Assembly: GCA_964384335.1 (NCBI GenBank) | Contig: CAYLKN010000003.1 | Location: 31,462 to 95,461 of the forward strand | Direction of reading: 5' to 3' | Origin: JAUICS01 sp964384335 | GTDB lineage: Bacteria; Pseudomonadota; Alphaproteobacteria; Micavibrionales; Micavibrionaceae | Length of the DNA: 64,000 nucleotides | Part shown: positions 17,426 to 26,375 of the stretch, piece after piece | How positions within the stretch are numbered: position 1 is the first letter of the stretch | Layout of the letters: each line of letters opens with the position of its first letter | The notes under the pieces: model-generated | Told to the model about the DNA's origin: nothing | The model's database searches: none | The model's input: the letters and a program-made list of their open reading frames with translations, nothing else | Program-made: the position numbers and the translations under genes

Positions 17426-18136
17426 TCAGGCCGCTTCTGCCCGTTTCAGTTTTTGATAAAGGAATTCCTCGGTGCGGCGGTTGGCAAGTGTGGCTGCGTT
17501 TTCATCGTAATGCTGGCCCTGGCCCCTTGCAAAAGCATGATTGACCCCGGGATAGGAATAAACCTGGACCTGCGGCCTGGCGGCCAGACCGGCCTTGATC
17601 TGTTCCTGTGCATCTTTCGATACGAACTGGTCCTCTTCAGCAATGTGAATAAGAACAGGGTTACTGATATCCTCCGCCTCTCCCAAAAGGCCCTCCAGAC
17701 CTACGCCGTAAAATGAGACGGCGGCATCGACATTGGTGCGGCATGCCATTAGGAAAGACAACTTGCCGCCAAGGCAATATCCGATGCATCCTGCATGGCC
17801 GTTTACGTAATCCGCGCTGAGCATGGCTTCAAGCGTGCTGTCCAGGTCTTTTATACCGAGATCAATATCAAACCGGTTCATCAGGTCGAAGGCTTTATCC
17901 CATTCCTCCTGTGTCTTGTCTGTAAGCCGGACATCTCTCTCAAGCCGCCAGAACAGATCAGGTGCAATCGCGACATAGCCTTTCACGGCATAGTCATCGC
18001 ATTTCCGTCGCATTTCTTCATTAACGCCGAAGATTTCCTGAATGAGGATAATACAGGGGGCCGGCGTTTGCTCCGGCATGGCCTGGTAAGCGGTAAACTG
18101 ATTATGGTCATGGCTTTTTATCTGGATTTCGGACAT
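17426..18136 (-). CDS. Dienelactone hydrolase family protein
   Basis: A 236-residue alpha/beta hydrolase. The family triad is complete: nucleophile C121 in GYCLGGKLS, D169 in AEEDQFV and H200 in GVNHAFAR, with the assisting E34 in IQEIFGV. Members hydrolyse dienelactones or related cyclic esters; carboxymethylenebutenolidase is the best-known activity, but no aromatic degradation genes are near. The gene lies 16 bases beyond the eight-CXXC protein's start and may be transcribed upstream of it. Confidence 0.88.
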   Translation of the reverse strand: MSEIQIKSHDHNQFTAYQAMPEQTPAPCIILIQEIFGVNEEMRRKCDDYAVKGYVAIAPDLFWRLERDVRLTDKTQEEWDKAFDLMNRFDIDLGIKDLDSTLEAMLSADYVNGHAGCIGYCLGGKLSFLMACRTNVDAAVSFYGVGLEGLLGEAEDISNPVLIHIAEEDQFVSKDAQEQIKAGLAARPQVQVYSYPGVNHAFARGQGQHYDENAATLANRRTEEFLYQKLKRAEAA

Positions 18137-18361
18137 ATTGAGTACTCCCGTCTTTGCAAGCTGAATTTCACAATGACGTTACGTTAACACGCCCGCCGGA
18201 GGCTGTTAAGAAAGAAAAAAAACGGGATAAGTACCAAATTATTCCCTGTTGTATTCCATTCTATGAGCACGAAAACTCTGTTACACCTTTTGGAAAAGTG
18301 GAGCGGTATGTTTAAGGCCAATGACTTTTGAAACCGCGAATGTTGAACTTGAAATTTCTTA

Positions 18362-18396
18362 TTGACATAAGTATTACAATTACCATAAATGTAATA
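18362..18396 (+). promoter_or_regulatory. Promoter with overlapping inverted repeat ahead of the broken gene
   Basis: TTGACA at 18362-18367 and an ATAAAT-type -10 at about 18385 form a promoter. The arms TATTAC and GTAATA in the same stretch make an inverted repeat across the spacer and -10, which could be an operator. The repressor is not known. Confidence 0.4.
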
Positions 18397-18418
18397 AACT
18401 TCAAAAGAATCTCAATTT

Positions 18419-19042
18419 ATGCACATCAGTGAAGCCTTAGATTTGTTGGGATATACAGGATATCCAAGCAATTTAAAATTTACAAAAAACAGGCTTGAGA
18501 TGCCTGATTATGAGCTTTACAACACATTTTAGAAGAATCTCGTATTATCTTTGCTACCTTTTTTTCAAGGACATAAAAGTCTGGACCAAGTAAAGCAGGA
18601 TGCAGAGCGTCTGTTTGAGGCTCATTACACAATTCATGGATTGAAAAACCCAGAGGAAAAAGCAAAATATTCCATAGCAGCCCTGAAGACGAGACGAGGT
18701 CAACTTATTTTATCGTCTCTCATAGATTATGCTGTTTTTGAATTTGATCGTATACCAGAACCGAAAGGCTTTCCAAAAAGTCTGTATGATGTCTGGCTCC
18801 TCCCGGATTATTATGCAAATATTTTCAGAACAATTATGATATTAGAGCGTGATTTAAGAAACGAGGGTAGTAAAAGAGTTTTTGAAGACAGTCGGGATGA
18901 GCCCCTATCGGTTTGGCTTAAACCTGGACCTGAAGATAAACATGTACGCAATTTAAATTTTCAGCCAGGGCCTGAATTATCACTCCGACGGGCCGATCAT
19001 GGTAGACGGGTCTACCCATTTGTCGAACTGGTCCCGGGTTAA
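18419..19042 (+). pseudogene. Hypothetical gene interrupted by an in-frame TAG
   Basis: An ATG at 18419 opens 37 codons ending in TAG (18530-18532). The same frame then continues for about 169 further codons to TAA at 19040. The downstream part has no ATG near its beginning (only TTG at 18551) and no ribosome-binding site, so the two parts look like one protein with a premature stop. The sequence is charged and protein-like (LSSLIDYAVFEFDRIPEP, YDVWLLPDYYANIFRTIMI) but the family was not recognised. The last 63 bases run antisense into fumC, so the true C terminus may be lost. The DNA is A/T-richer than its neighbours, which hints at acquisition. Confidence 0.5.
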
Positions 19043-20407
19043 AAGTCCGAGAGCGGCGCCCGCCTCTTTCAGCGAGATGTTTTCAGCATAAGCTTTCTTA
19101 GCGATTTTTGCAGCGTTATCGTAGCCGATATGCGGGTTAAGAGCCGTAACCAGCATCAGGCTGTCACGCATCAGAGCCTGGATACGTGAACGATTGGGCT
19201 CAATACCGACAAGGCAGTTATCCGTAAAACTCCGGCAGGCATCGGAGAGAAAGCGGATTGATTCCAGTACATTGTGAATAATCACCGGCTTGAACACATT
19301 CAGCTCCAGATGACCTTGGGAATTGGCAATGCTGACCGTTGTATGATTCCCCATAACCTGGGCGCAGACCATCGTTAAGGCTTCGCACTGGGTCGGGTTC
19401 ACCTTGCCCGGCATGATCGACGAGCCGGGTTCGTTCGCGGGCAGGATAATTTCAGCCAGACCGCTGCGCGGGCCAGACCCCATGAGTCTGATGTCATTGG
19501 CGATTTTCATCAAAGCCGTGGCAAAACCGTTCAGGGCTGCCGATAAATTAAGCAGGGCGTCATGACTTCCCAGCGCCTCAAACTTGTTTGGGGCGGTAAC
19601 AAAAGGCAAATCGGTAATTTTTGCAACGGCCTCCGCGAATTTATCTGCAAATGCCGCTTTGCTGTTAATGCCTGTACCGACGGCGGTCCCACCCTGCGCC
19701 AGTTCATGAATATCATGGAGTGTGGCCTGCACCCTTTCAAGAGCCTTGCCAACCTGATGACGGTAACCCGAAAATTCCTGTCCAAGGGTAATCGGGGTCG
19801 CATCCTGCAAATGGGTCCGGCCGATTTTTATGATATCTCCGAATTGCTGTTCTTTATGACTGAGTGCATTGTGTATATGCTCCATAGCCGGGATCAGTTC
19901 GTGATGCACCTGTTCCGCCGCCGCAATATGCATGGCTGCAGGGAAAGAATCATTTGAAGACTGGCCACGATTGACATGATCGTTCGGGTGAACGGGGATT
20001 TTGCTTCCTTTCTCACCGCCAAGAATTTCGATGGCACGGTTGGATATCACTTCATTGGCATTCATGTTTGTTTGCGTACCCGATCCGGTCTGCCAGACAA
20101 CCAGCGGGAAATGATCATCCAGGGAGCCTTCTATCACTTCCTCTGCGGCCTGTACAATGGCGTCGCCGATTTTTCTGTCCAGATTGTCAAGCATCATGTT
20201 TGCCTGCGCGGCCGCTTTTTTTTGTATACCGAAAGCACGAATGAACGGACGTGGAAATTTCACGTCACCGATTTTGAAATTCTGCAGACTGCGTTGAGTC
20301 TGGGCGCCCCAGTATTTTTGTGAATCGACTTCTATCTCGCCGATAGAATCGCTTTCAACACGATATTCAGTCTGGGATAGAAGCGAACTGGATAGAGGTT
20401 CAGACAT
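18980..20407 (-). CDS. fumC: Fumarate hydratase class II
   Basis: A 475-residue citric-acid-cycle enzyme that interconverts fumarate and malate without iron. The signature GSSIMPGKVNPTQCEA is complete, along with WQTGSGTQTNMNANEVI, the HPNDHVNRGQSSND substrate site and GRTHLQDATPITLGQE. Start chosen at Met 20407 (MSEPLSSSLL); the frame extends 12 codons further but without family similarity. It is a single gene and converges with the broken gene at 18419-19042. Confidence 0.96.
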   Translation of the reverse strand: MSEPLSSSLLSQTEYRVESDSIGEIEVDSQKYWGAQTQRSLQNFKIGDVKFPRPFIRAFGIQKKAAAQANMMLDNLDRKIGDAIVQAAEEVIEGSLDDHFPLVVWQTGSGTQTNMNANEVISNRAIEILGGEKGSKIPVHPNDHVNRGQSSNDSFPAAMHIAAAEQVHHELIPAMEHIHNALSHKEQQFGDIIKIGRTHLQDATPITLGQEFSGYRHQVGKALERVQATLHDIHELAQGGTAVGTGINSKAAFADKFAEAVAKITDLPFVTAPNKFEALGSHDALLNLSAALNGFATALMKIANDIRLMGSGPRSGLAEIILPANEPGSSIMPGKVNPTQCEALTMVCAQVMGNHTTVSIANSQGHLELNVFKPVIIHNVLESIRFLSDACRSFTDNCLVGIEPNRSRIQALMRDSLMLVTALNPHIGYDNAAKIAKKAYAENISLKEAGAALGLLTRDQFDKWVDPSTMIGPSE

Positions 20408-20483
20408 TGTTATAAAATGAGAGTAAATTTCCCAACTTTGCAAGGAAAACCGAAATGCTTTCCTGAATTTGTTATTCTTTTAT

Positions 20484-21209
20484 TTAATCGGTTTTGGATG
20501 CGTTTTCCTGATCATCCGGCTGATCTTGACTGGCCTCTTTTTCTTCAGCCGCAATTTCAGGATCTTTCGGATCCGCATTCCCTTCCGCATTTTCTGAACC
20601 AGACTCTTCTTTTACAGCTTCAAGTGCTTTTTCAGCAGCCTCTTCTTCAAAGAATGCTTCAAGCTGTTGTTCGGCACGGGCCTTAACCTCGTCCGTGGTT
20701 TCGCTTTCATCCGCAATGATAGCTTTACCGGTCCGTTTCTGAATGTCGGCTTCACCGTCATTTCTGGCAACGTTGATTGAAATCGTTTCCCTGACTTCAG
20801 GATGCAGGATAACCTCAACCGGGAAAATGCCGATAGTTTTAATGGCAGAGTTCAGGTTAATCTGGCCTCTTTCCACTTTCATAACATTTTCGGTGAGGGC
20901 ATCCGCAATGTCACGGGACGTTACAGACCCGTAAAGCTGACCTTTTTCACCGGCCTGCCGGATAATGTTCAGGGTCAGATCCTTCAGGCTTTCGGCACGC
21001 TTTTCGGACTCACTCTTGCGCTTTTGATTTATCTCTTCAAGCTTTGCTTTCTGTGCCTCGAAATACGCGACGTTGTCTTTTGTCGCACGCAATGCTTTTT
21101 TTTGCGGCAGAAGGTAGTTTCGGGCATAGCCCGGCTTTACCCTGACAACCTCACCCATTGTGCCAAGATTATCGATGCGTTCGAGCAATATTACTTCAGT
21201 TGCAGCCAT
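20484..21209 (-). CDS. rplI: 50S ribosomal protein L9 with long acidic C-terminal extension
   Basis: A 241-residue protein; typical L9 has about 150. The N domain (VILLERIDNLGTMGEVVRVK, YARNYLLPQKKA) and C domain (GQLYGSVTSRDIADAL) are standard. From about residue 180 the protein runs into Glu/Ala-rich sequence (FFEEEAAEKALEAVKEE and following), probably disordered. Third gene of the rpsF-rpsR-rplI operon, 14 bases after rpsR. Confidence 0.96.
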   Translation of the reverse strand: MAATEVILLERIDNLGTMGEVVRVKPGYARNYLLPQKKALRATKDNVAYFEAQKAKLEEINQKRKSESEKRAESLKDLTLNIIRQAGEKGQLYGSVTSRDIADALTENVMKVERGQINLNSAIKTIGIFPVEVILHPEVRETISINVARNDGEADIQKRTGKAIIADESETTDEVKARAEQQLEAFFEEEAAEKALEAVKEESGSENAEGNADPKDPEIAAEEKEASQDQPDDQENASKTD

Positions 21210-21223
21210 ATTCCTTTACCATC

Positions 21224-21496
21224 CTATGATTTGTTAACAATATCGTTTTCAAGCCGCACGTACGGCAAAAGCGCCATGTATCTTGCACGCTTAATGGCGG
21301 TTGATAATTTACGCTGCTTGCTTGGTGAAACAGAGGTGATGCGGCTTGGCATAATCTTTCCGCGCTCGGAAATATACCGGCCGATCACTTTGTGATTTTT
21401 CCAGTCTATTTCCGGAGCTTTGGGGCCTGAAAACGGACATGATTTCTTGCGTTTGAAAAACGGTTTTTTAACGGTTGGAACGTCGGCGACACTCAT
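21224..21496 (-). CDS. rpsR: 30S ribosomal protein S18
   Basis: A 90-residue protein of the small-subunit platform that pairs with S6. It has the S18 core IDWKNHKVIGRYISERGKI followed by PSRITSVSPSKQRKLSTAIK. The PFFKRKKSCPFSG start keeps one cysteine of the ancestral zinc site. The start overlaps the rpsF stop by one base (TAATG). Confidence 0.97.
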   Translation of the reverse strand: MSVADVPTVKKPFFKRKKSCPFSGPKAPEIDWKNHKVIGRYISERGKIMPSRITSVSPSKQRKLSTAIKRARYMALLPYVRLENDIVNKS

Positions 21497-21837
21497 TATG
21501 CGGCCTCCTTCTGCTGTTGTCTTTCCATGATCGGGGACGGTCCGTCAGACAATTTGTCAATCTTAACGGTCATAAAACGCAGAACATCCTCTTTAATCCG
21601 CATAACGCGTTCAATTTCGATTGACGCTTCACCCGGTGCTTCGAATTCGATCAGCATATAATGACCTTTCCGGTTTTTACGGATGCGGTAGGCAAGGTTG
21701 CGTAAACCCCAGTATTCGGTTTTATGAATTTTCCCGCCGGCGTCGGTGATTATTTTTTCCACGTCCTTTCCTATTTCCTCAACCTGGGATTCGGAAAGTT
21801 CCTGTCTTGCAATAAAGCAAATTTCGTAAGCCTGCAT
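21496..21837 (-). CDS. rpsF: 30S ribosomal protein S6
   Basis: A 113-residue S6 with the family start MQAYEICFIARQELSESQVE, the WGLRNLAYRIRKNRKGHY region and a basic/Gln end. First gene of the S6-S18-L9 operon. A strong ribosome-binding site (AGGAGG) lies about 10 bases upstream. Confidence 0.97.
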   Translation of the reverse strand: MQAYEICFIARQELSESQVEEIGKDVEKIITDAGGKIHKTEYWGLRNLAYRIRKNRKGHYMLIEFEAPGEASIEIERVMRIKEDVLRFMTVKIDKLSDGPSPIMERQQQKEAA

Positions 21838-21998
21838 TATGATATGACCTCCTGGTTATACCGGCCTTTTATTGGCCTTAAGCCGAAAGTCGCATACTCT
21901 TCCGGCGAGGATTAATTTAATAAGTTTGCGTAATTAATCAGATCGCGCCTGAAAAATCAAGTGGAAAATGTTGAAAGCTTGCTACTGAGCTTTTTCAA

Positions 21999-22637
21999 TC
22001 ATAACTGCGAGGCGCAGCGGCTTACAACATCCTCGAACATCTCAGCGGTCAGACGCCCGGTCTGCGTATTGTAGCGCGAACAATGATAGCTGTTGATCAT
22101 CCTGATTCCGTCCGGGAGATGATGAACCCTTCCGTGTCCGAATTTATAATCCGACAGCTTGAGATCAAAAGCCCGTAAAACGGATTGATGGGCAATCATG
22201 CCCAGAGAAAGAATTATCTTCAGCTTTTGCATGGCGGCAAGCTCGTTTTTGAGAAAACGCAGACATGTTTTTATCTCATCATTTGTAGGCTTGTTTTCCG
22301 GCGGAACGCACTTGACGGAATTTGTAATCCGGCAGTTTACAAGTTCAAGCCCGTCTTCCGGACAAGCCTTGTAGCGGCCTTTTGCAAAGCCGTATTTAAT
22401 AAGAGTGGCGTATAAAAGCTCGCCGGCGTAATCTCCGGTAAACGGACGTCCTGAGAAATTTGCGCCTTTGAGGCCGGGCGCAAGGCCGATAATCGCCAGA
22501 CATGCGCCGATTTGTCCGAAAGCCGGAACCGGGGCGTTGTGTTTGTCCGGAAAAACAACCCTGTTATGCTGCCTGAAATCCAGTAAACGGGGACAGAGTG
22601 AGCAGTTACTGTCAGGGAATAAAATGTCTTCAGGCAT
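21999..22637 (-). CDS. Uracil-DNA glycosylase, family 5 (UdgB type, iron-sulfur)
   Basis: A 212-residue base-excision repair enzyme. The motif GLAPGLKGANFSGRPFTGDYAG is the family 5 active-site signature (GLAPG rather than the GEAPG of family 4). The 4Fe-4S cysteines are expected at C12 and C15 (CSLC) and in the segment VNCRITNSVKCVPPENK. The C-terminal motif is NSYHCSRYNTQTGRLT. Family 5 enzymes remove uracil and some other deaminated bases. It lies 11 bases downstream of the NYN-domain gene on the same strand. Confidence 0.87.
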   Translation of the reverse strand: MPEDILFPDSNCSLCPRLLDFRQHNRVVFPDKHNAPVPAFGQIGACLAIIGLAPGLKGANFSGRPFTGDYAGELLYATLIKYGFAKGRYKACPEDGLELVNCRITNSVKCVPPENKPTNDEIKTCLRFLKNELAAMQKLKIILSLGMIAHQSVLRAFDLKLSDYKFGHGRVHHLPDGIRMINSYHCSRYNTQTGRLTAEMFEDVVSRCASQL

Positions 22638-22648
22638 AATAAACCATA

Positions 22649-23341
22649 TTATGCCTTGACAAATTCCCTTTCGCCAGTGGATTCGTCCGCGGTTTCATCC
22701 ATACCGGTTTCCCCGGATCCGGTTGACCTTTCCGCATCCTGATCATAGTGACCGTCTTCAAATTGGGGTGGCGGCTGACTGTGGCCGCTAGCAGGCCTTT
22801 CGATGTGTTTTGCCAGAATTTTAAGATCAAGGAAATAATCCGCCTGGCGCCGCAATTCATCGGCAACCATTGGAGGAGATGATTTAATTGTACTGATCAC
22901 GGTAACGCGCACACCCTTCCTTTGTACGGCCTCAACCAGCTTTTTGAAGTCCCCGTCTCCCGAAAAAAGCATAATATGCTCAGCGTAATCGGCGATTTCC
23001 ATCATGTCCACGGCAAGCTCGATATCCATGTTCCCTTTCAGCTTGCGCTCACCGTTTTCATCAAGAAATTCCTTGGCGGGTTTAGTAACCATTGTATAGC
23101 CGTTATAATCCAGCCAGTCTACCAAAGGCCTTATCGGGGAGTATTCCTGGTCATCGATCAGAGCAGTGTAATAAAAAGCTCTCACAAGCCTTCCCTGTGA
23201 GGAGGCCCAGTTTAAAAGAAGCTTGTAATCAATATCAAATTCCAGAGCCTTGGCAGCAGCATAAAGATTGGATCCGTCAATGAACATTACGAGTTTGTCT
23301 TCCGGATAAAATAGAGAAAAAGAATTATCTTCGGTTTTCAT
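22649..23341 (-). CDS. NYN-domain protein (LabA/DUF88 family, putative RNase)
   Basis: A 230-residue protein with a PIN-like NYN domain. The acidic metal-binding positions are visible in MFIDGSNLYAAAK (D22), KGNMDIELAVDMMEIA and FSGDGDFKKLVEAVQRKG. LabA-type NYN proteins are predicted RNases; the substrate is unknown. The C-terminal 50 residues are low-complexity and acidic. It is divergent from rpoZ, an arrangement common in alphaproteobacteria, and probably co-transcribed with udgB. Confidence 0.88.
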   Translation of the reverse strand: MKTEDNSFSLFYPEDKLVMFIDGSNLYAAAKALEFDIDYKLLLNWASSQGRLVRAFYYTALIDDQEYSPIRPLVDWLDYNGYTMVTKPAKEFLDENGERKLKGNMDIELAVDMMEIADYAEHIMLFSGDGDFKKLVEAVQRKGVRVTVISTIKSSPPMVADELRRQADYFLDLKILAKHIERPASGHSQPPPQFEDGHYDQDAERSTGSGETGMDETADESTGEREFVKA

Positions 23342-23400
23342 AATTATTCCATAGTGTATTAAGATTCATTTATTTATTTTTAATATATTATAATTATTTA

Positions 23401-23420
23401 ATATGTGTAGATATGTGTAG
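23401..23420. repeat. Exact 10-bp tandem duplication
   Basis: ATATGTGTAG occurs twice head to tail in the A/T-rich spacer between the NYN gene and rpoZ, upstream of both. It could be a paired regulator site or chance. Confidence 0.6.
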
Positions 23421-23459
23421 AGCTACAAATAATTAAACATAATTATTAACAAAGAGTTA

Positions 23460-23489
23460 TTGACATACTCTTTTGTCTCCTAATATAAG
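23460..23489 (+). promoter_or_regulatory. Sigma-70 promoter of rpoZ-rel
   Basis: Consensus TTGACA (23460-23465), an 18-base spacer and TATAAG (23484-23489). It lies 80 bases before the rpoZ start. Confidence 0.7.
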
Positions 23490-23513
23490 GAATACGTCTT
23501 TAAAATTTTTTTG

Positions 23514-23542
23514 GATTAGAAATTAGTGTATTTTTTCTAATC
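23514..23542 (+). promoter_or_regulatory. Perfect 9-bp hairpin in the rpoZ leader
   Basis: GATTAGAAA (23514-23522) pairs fully with TTTCTAATC (23534-23542) around an 11-base loop. It lies between the promoter and the rpoZ start, so it would form in the 5' UTR or act as a DNA operator. It is not followed by a T-run. Confidence 0.5.
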
Positions 23543-23568
23543 TGATTATAAATAAGGAAAAATTATTC

Positions 23569-23976
23569 ATGGCACGCGTAACTGTTGAAGATTGTATTGA
23601 TAAAGTAACCGATCGTTTCGAGCTTATTCTTTTGGCATCGCAAAGGGCGAAACAAATCAGTTCCGGTGCCCCTCTCACACTTGACAGGGATAAGGATAAA
23701 AATCCGGTTGTTGCATTGCGCGAAATTGCGGAAAGTACGGTTTCCCTGGAAGATCTCAAGGAAGAATTAATCAGGGTACGGCAACGCGTTATGCATCTTG
23801 AAGATGACGACAGTGAGGATATCATCGATTATATGGACGAAGATGCCCAGCCTTCAATAGAATCCCGGTCCCCGGTCAGTGAGGTGCATGAGGATGATGA
23901 CGAAGAGGCAGGGCCGGATGATGACACCGGCAGCCAGGATGATGATCCCACTCTTGGGGATCTGGCCGGAGCCTGA
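23569..23976 (+). CDS. rpoZ: RNA polymerase omega subunit
   Basis: A 135-residue omega. The conserved region is MARVTVEDCIDKVTDRFELI with LLASQRAKQISSG and the NPVVALREIAE block. The C-terminal 50 residues are an Asp/Glu-rich extension. Omega helps assemble RNA polymerase and forms part of ppGpp site 1, and here it precedes the ppGpp synthetase gene rel, the classical pairing. Confidence 0.96.
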   Translation: MARVTVEDCIDKVTDRFELILLASQRAKQISSGAPLTLDRDKDKNPVVALREIAESTVSLEDLKEELIRVRQRVMHLEDDDSEDIIDYMDEDAQPSIESRSPVSEVHEDDDEEAGPDDDTGSQDDDPTLGDLAGA

Positions 23977-24143
23977 CTTTTCTGACACGAGACTTAACAT
24001 TTTTTGGCTCCATTTACAGGTTTTTTCCCAATCACATTCATATTTTTTGTGTCTTTACGCATATTTAAGAAATACATGGCCAAGCTATATTAAATTATAA
24101 TACGCTTTGTTAATGTGGCGTTTTTTGACTTAAAATATCAAAT

Positions 24144-26345
24144 ATGAGTGTTATTGAAGAAAACAGTCCGGCTTCGGCGGAAATCCGTTCCAACCTCGTT
24201 CGTAATGTTAAAAATTACGTTCCAGATGCGGGAATGGAGCTGGTTGACAAGGCCATATCGTTTGCCAAGGAAAAGCATGGCAGTCAGACCCGGGCCTCGG
24301 GTGAGCCATATTATCTGCACCCCCTGGAAGTGGCGAATATCCTTGCAGACCTGAGAATGGATTTGCCCAGCATTTTAACGGCAATTCTTCATGACACACT
24401 TGAAGATACTGACGTTACCTATAAGGAAATCAGTCAGAAATTCGGAGAGGAAGTGGCAACCCTCGTGAACGGTGTCAGCAAGCTGACTCAGATTGAAAGC
24501 AAGACTCTTGAAGGAAAGCAGGGGGAAAATTTCCGGAAACTTCTTCTTGCCATTTCGGAGGACATCCGTGTCCTTCTTGTAAAGCTTGCGGACAGGCTGC
24601 ATAACATGCGCACTCTTGAGTATGTCAGAGAGGAAAAGCGGCAGCGTATTTCGAAAGAGACGCTGGAAATTTATGCCCCTCTGGCCGAGCGTATCGGGAT
24701 ACAAACCATAAAACAGGAACTGGAAGATCTTTCTTTTGGTTATCTTTTCCCGGAAGCGAGGGAAAGCATTACCAACCGTCTCACCTTTCTGAGGAAAGAA
24801 GGAACAGACCTGGTCAATACGATCATTCAGGAGCTCTATGAACTTCTTAAACATTCAAACATACATGCCCAGGTTACGGGGCGGGAAAAAACACGGTATT
24901 CCATATGGCGTAAGATGCAGCGTAAAAACGTGGCTTTTGAACAGCTTTCGGATATTATGGCTTTCAGAATAATCGTGGATTCCGTGGAAACTTGTTACAA
25001 TGTTCTCGGCATTATTCATTCAAGTTATCCCACCGTCCCCGGCCGTTTCAAAGATTATATCTCGACGCCCAAGCAAAACGGGTACCGTTCAATTCACACG
25101 GCTGTCATCGGTCCTCGAAATCAGAGAATCGAGATCCAGATCCGGACCGAAGAAATGGATAGAGAGGCTGAATACGGTGTTGCCGCGCACTGGGCCTATA
25201 AAATAGACACGAAGAATGCGGTCAGACAAAAAGATATCATGAGTTACCGGTGGCTGCGCGAACTGCTTGATATTCTTGAGCACGAACAGAGGCCGGAGGA
25301 TTTTCTCGAGAATACAAAGCTCGAGCTTTTCCAGGAAAATGTTTATGTATTTACGCCGAAAGGGGACCTGATCGAGCTTCCCGTCGGTTCGACTCCGGTT
25401 GATTTCGCCTATGCCATTCATTCGGATATTGGGGACAAATGTGTAGGAAGTAAAGTAAACGGGCGCATTGCGCCCCTTAATACCAAGCTTGCAAACGGCG
25501 ATCAGGTGGATGTCATAACTTCGAAATCGGGACATCCGTCGCCAACATGGGAACGGTTTGTCGTTACCGGCAAGGCGCGCTCCCACATCCGGAAATATAT
25601 CCGGATGAAACAGAGAGACGAATATATCACTCTTGGCCGGGCCATGCTTCAGAAAATATTCCGGCAGGAAGGGTATGATTACACAGAAAAGGCCGTGCAG
25701 GGGGTTCTCGATCAATTCAGGGCGGAAAGTGCCGAGGATGTATATGCAGAAATCGGATCCGGGACCATCGTTGCCAGGGAGGTATTCAAAACGATATTTC
25801 CAAGTCATAAAACCGAGGCGGCCAAACAGTCTGAAAAAAATCTTTTGTATCCCCGGCCGCAAACTACGCCGGGACAAAAGGAAAAAAAAGACAAACCCAT
25901 GCCGATCAAAGGTCTTGTTCCCGGCATGGCTGTGCATTTCGCACGATGTTGCCATCCCCTTCCGGGCGACAGGATTGTAGGAATAGTTACGACTGGCAAG
26001 GGCGTTACTGTTCATACAATCGATTGCGATACTCTTGAAACCTTCGCCGACACTCCTGAGCGCTGGATCGATATATCGTGGGGTGAGGGTCCTGATGCGC
26101 CTGAGGCGCATATCGGCCGAATTGAAATTACATTTGAAAACAAACAGGGTGCACTCGGAACATTAACCACAGTTATCGGAAAAAACGGCGGTAATATTAC
26201 CAATTTAAAGATTACAAACCGTTCCCTCGATTTCTGGGAAATGTTAATTGATATTTACGTGAACGATATTAAGCATCTGAATAACATCATTGCAGCATTA
26301 AGGGCGACACCAGGTATATCAAGCGTTGAGCGATCAAGGCGATAA
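24144..26345 (+). CDS. rel: Bifunctional (p)ppGpp synthetase/hydrolase (RelA/SpoT homologue)
   Basis: A 733-residue long RSH protein. The hydrolase domain is intact: HD pair H83-D84 in ILHDTLEDTD, with HPLEVANIL and LADRLHNMRTL. The synthetase domain (about 240-340) has RFKDYISTPKQNGYRSIHT and EIQIRTEEMDREAEYGVAAHW. TGS (VYVFTPKGDLIELPVGSTPVD), zinc-finger/helical (ARCCHPLPGD) and C-terminal ACT domains follow. Both activities are therefore predicted, as usual for the single RSH of alphaproteobacteria. It controls the stringent response. Confidence 0.96.
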   Translation: MSVIEENSPASAEIRSNLVRNVKNYVPDAGMELVDKAISFAKEKHGSQTRASGEPYYLHPLEVANILADLRMDLPSILTAILHDTLEDTDVTYKEISQKFGEEVATLVNGVSKLTQIESKTLEGKQGENFRKLLLAISEDIRVLLVKLADRLHNMRTLEYVREEKRQRISKETLEIYAPLAERIGIQTIKQELEDLSFGYLFPEARESITNRLTFLRKEGTDLVNTIIQELYELLKHSNIHAQVTGREKTRYSIWRKMQRKNVAFEQLSDIMAFRIIVDSVETCYNVLGIIHSSYPTVPGRFKDYISTPKQNGYRSIHTAVIGPRNQRIEIQIRTEEMDREAEYGVAAHWAYKIDTKNAVRQKDIMSYRWLRELLDILEHEQRPEDFLENTKLELFQENVYVFTPKGDLIELPVGSTPVDFAYAIHSDIGDKCVGSKVNGRIAPLNTKLANGDQVDVITSKSGHPSPTWERFVVTGKARSHIRKYIRMKQRDEYITLGRAMLQKIFRQEGYDYTEKAVQGVLDQFRAESAEDVYAEIGSGTIVAREVFKTIFPSHKTEAAKQSEKNLLYPRPQTTPGQKEKKDKPMPIKGLVPGMAVHFARCCHPLPGDRIVGIVTTGKGVTVHTIDCDTLETFADTPERWIDISWGEGPDAPEAHIGRIEITFENKQGALGTLTTVIGKNGGNITNLKITNRSLDFWEMLIDIYVNDIKHLNNIIAALRATPGISSVERSRR

Positions 26346-26375
26346 AATTAAGAGCGGGCGGCGTCCTGTTATTTT

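Noticed and set aside
18533..18550. Recoding (pyrrolysine-type) at the in-frame TAG
   Set aside because: No supporting machinery or downstream recoding structure was seen; a premature stop is simpler.
25089..26111. Long minus-strand frame inside rel
   Set aside because: Antisense shadow of a gene with intact synthetase and TGS motifs; no recognisable domain.
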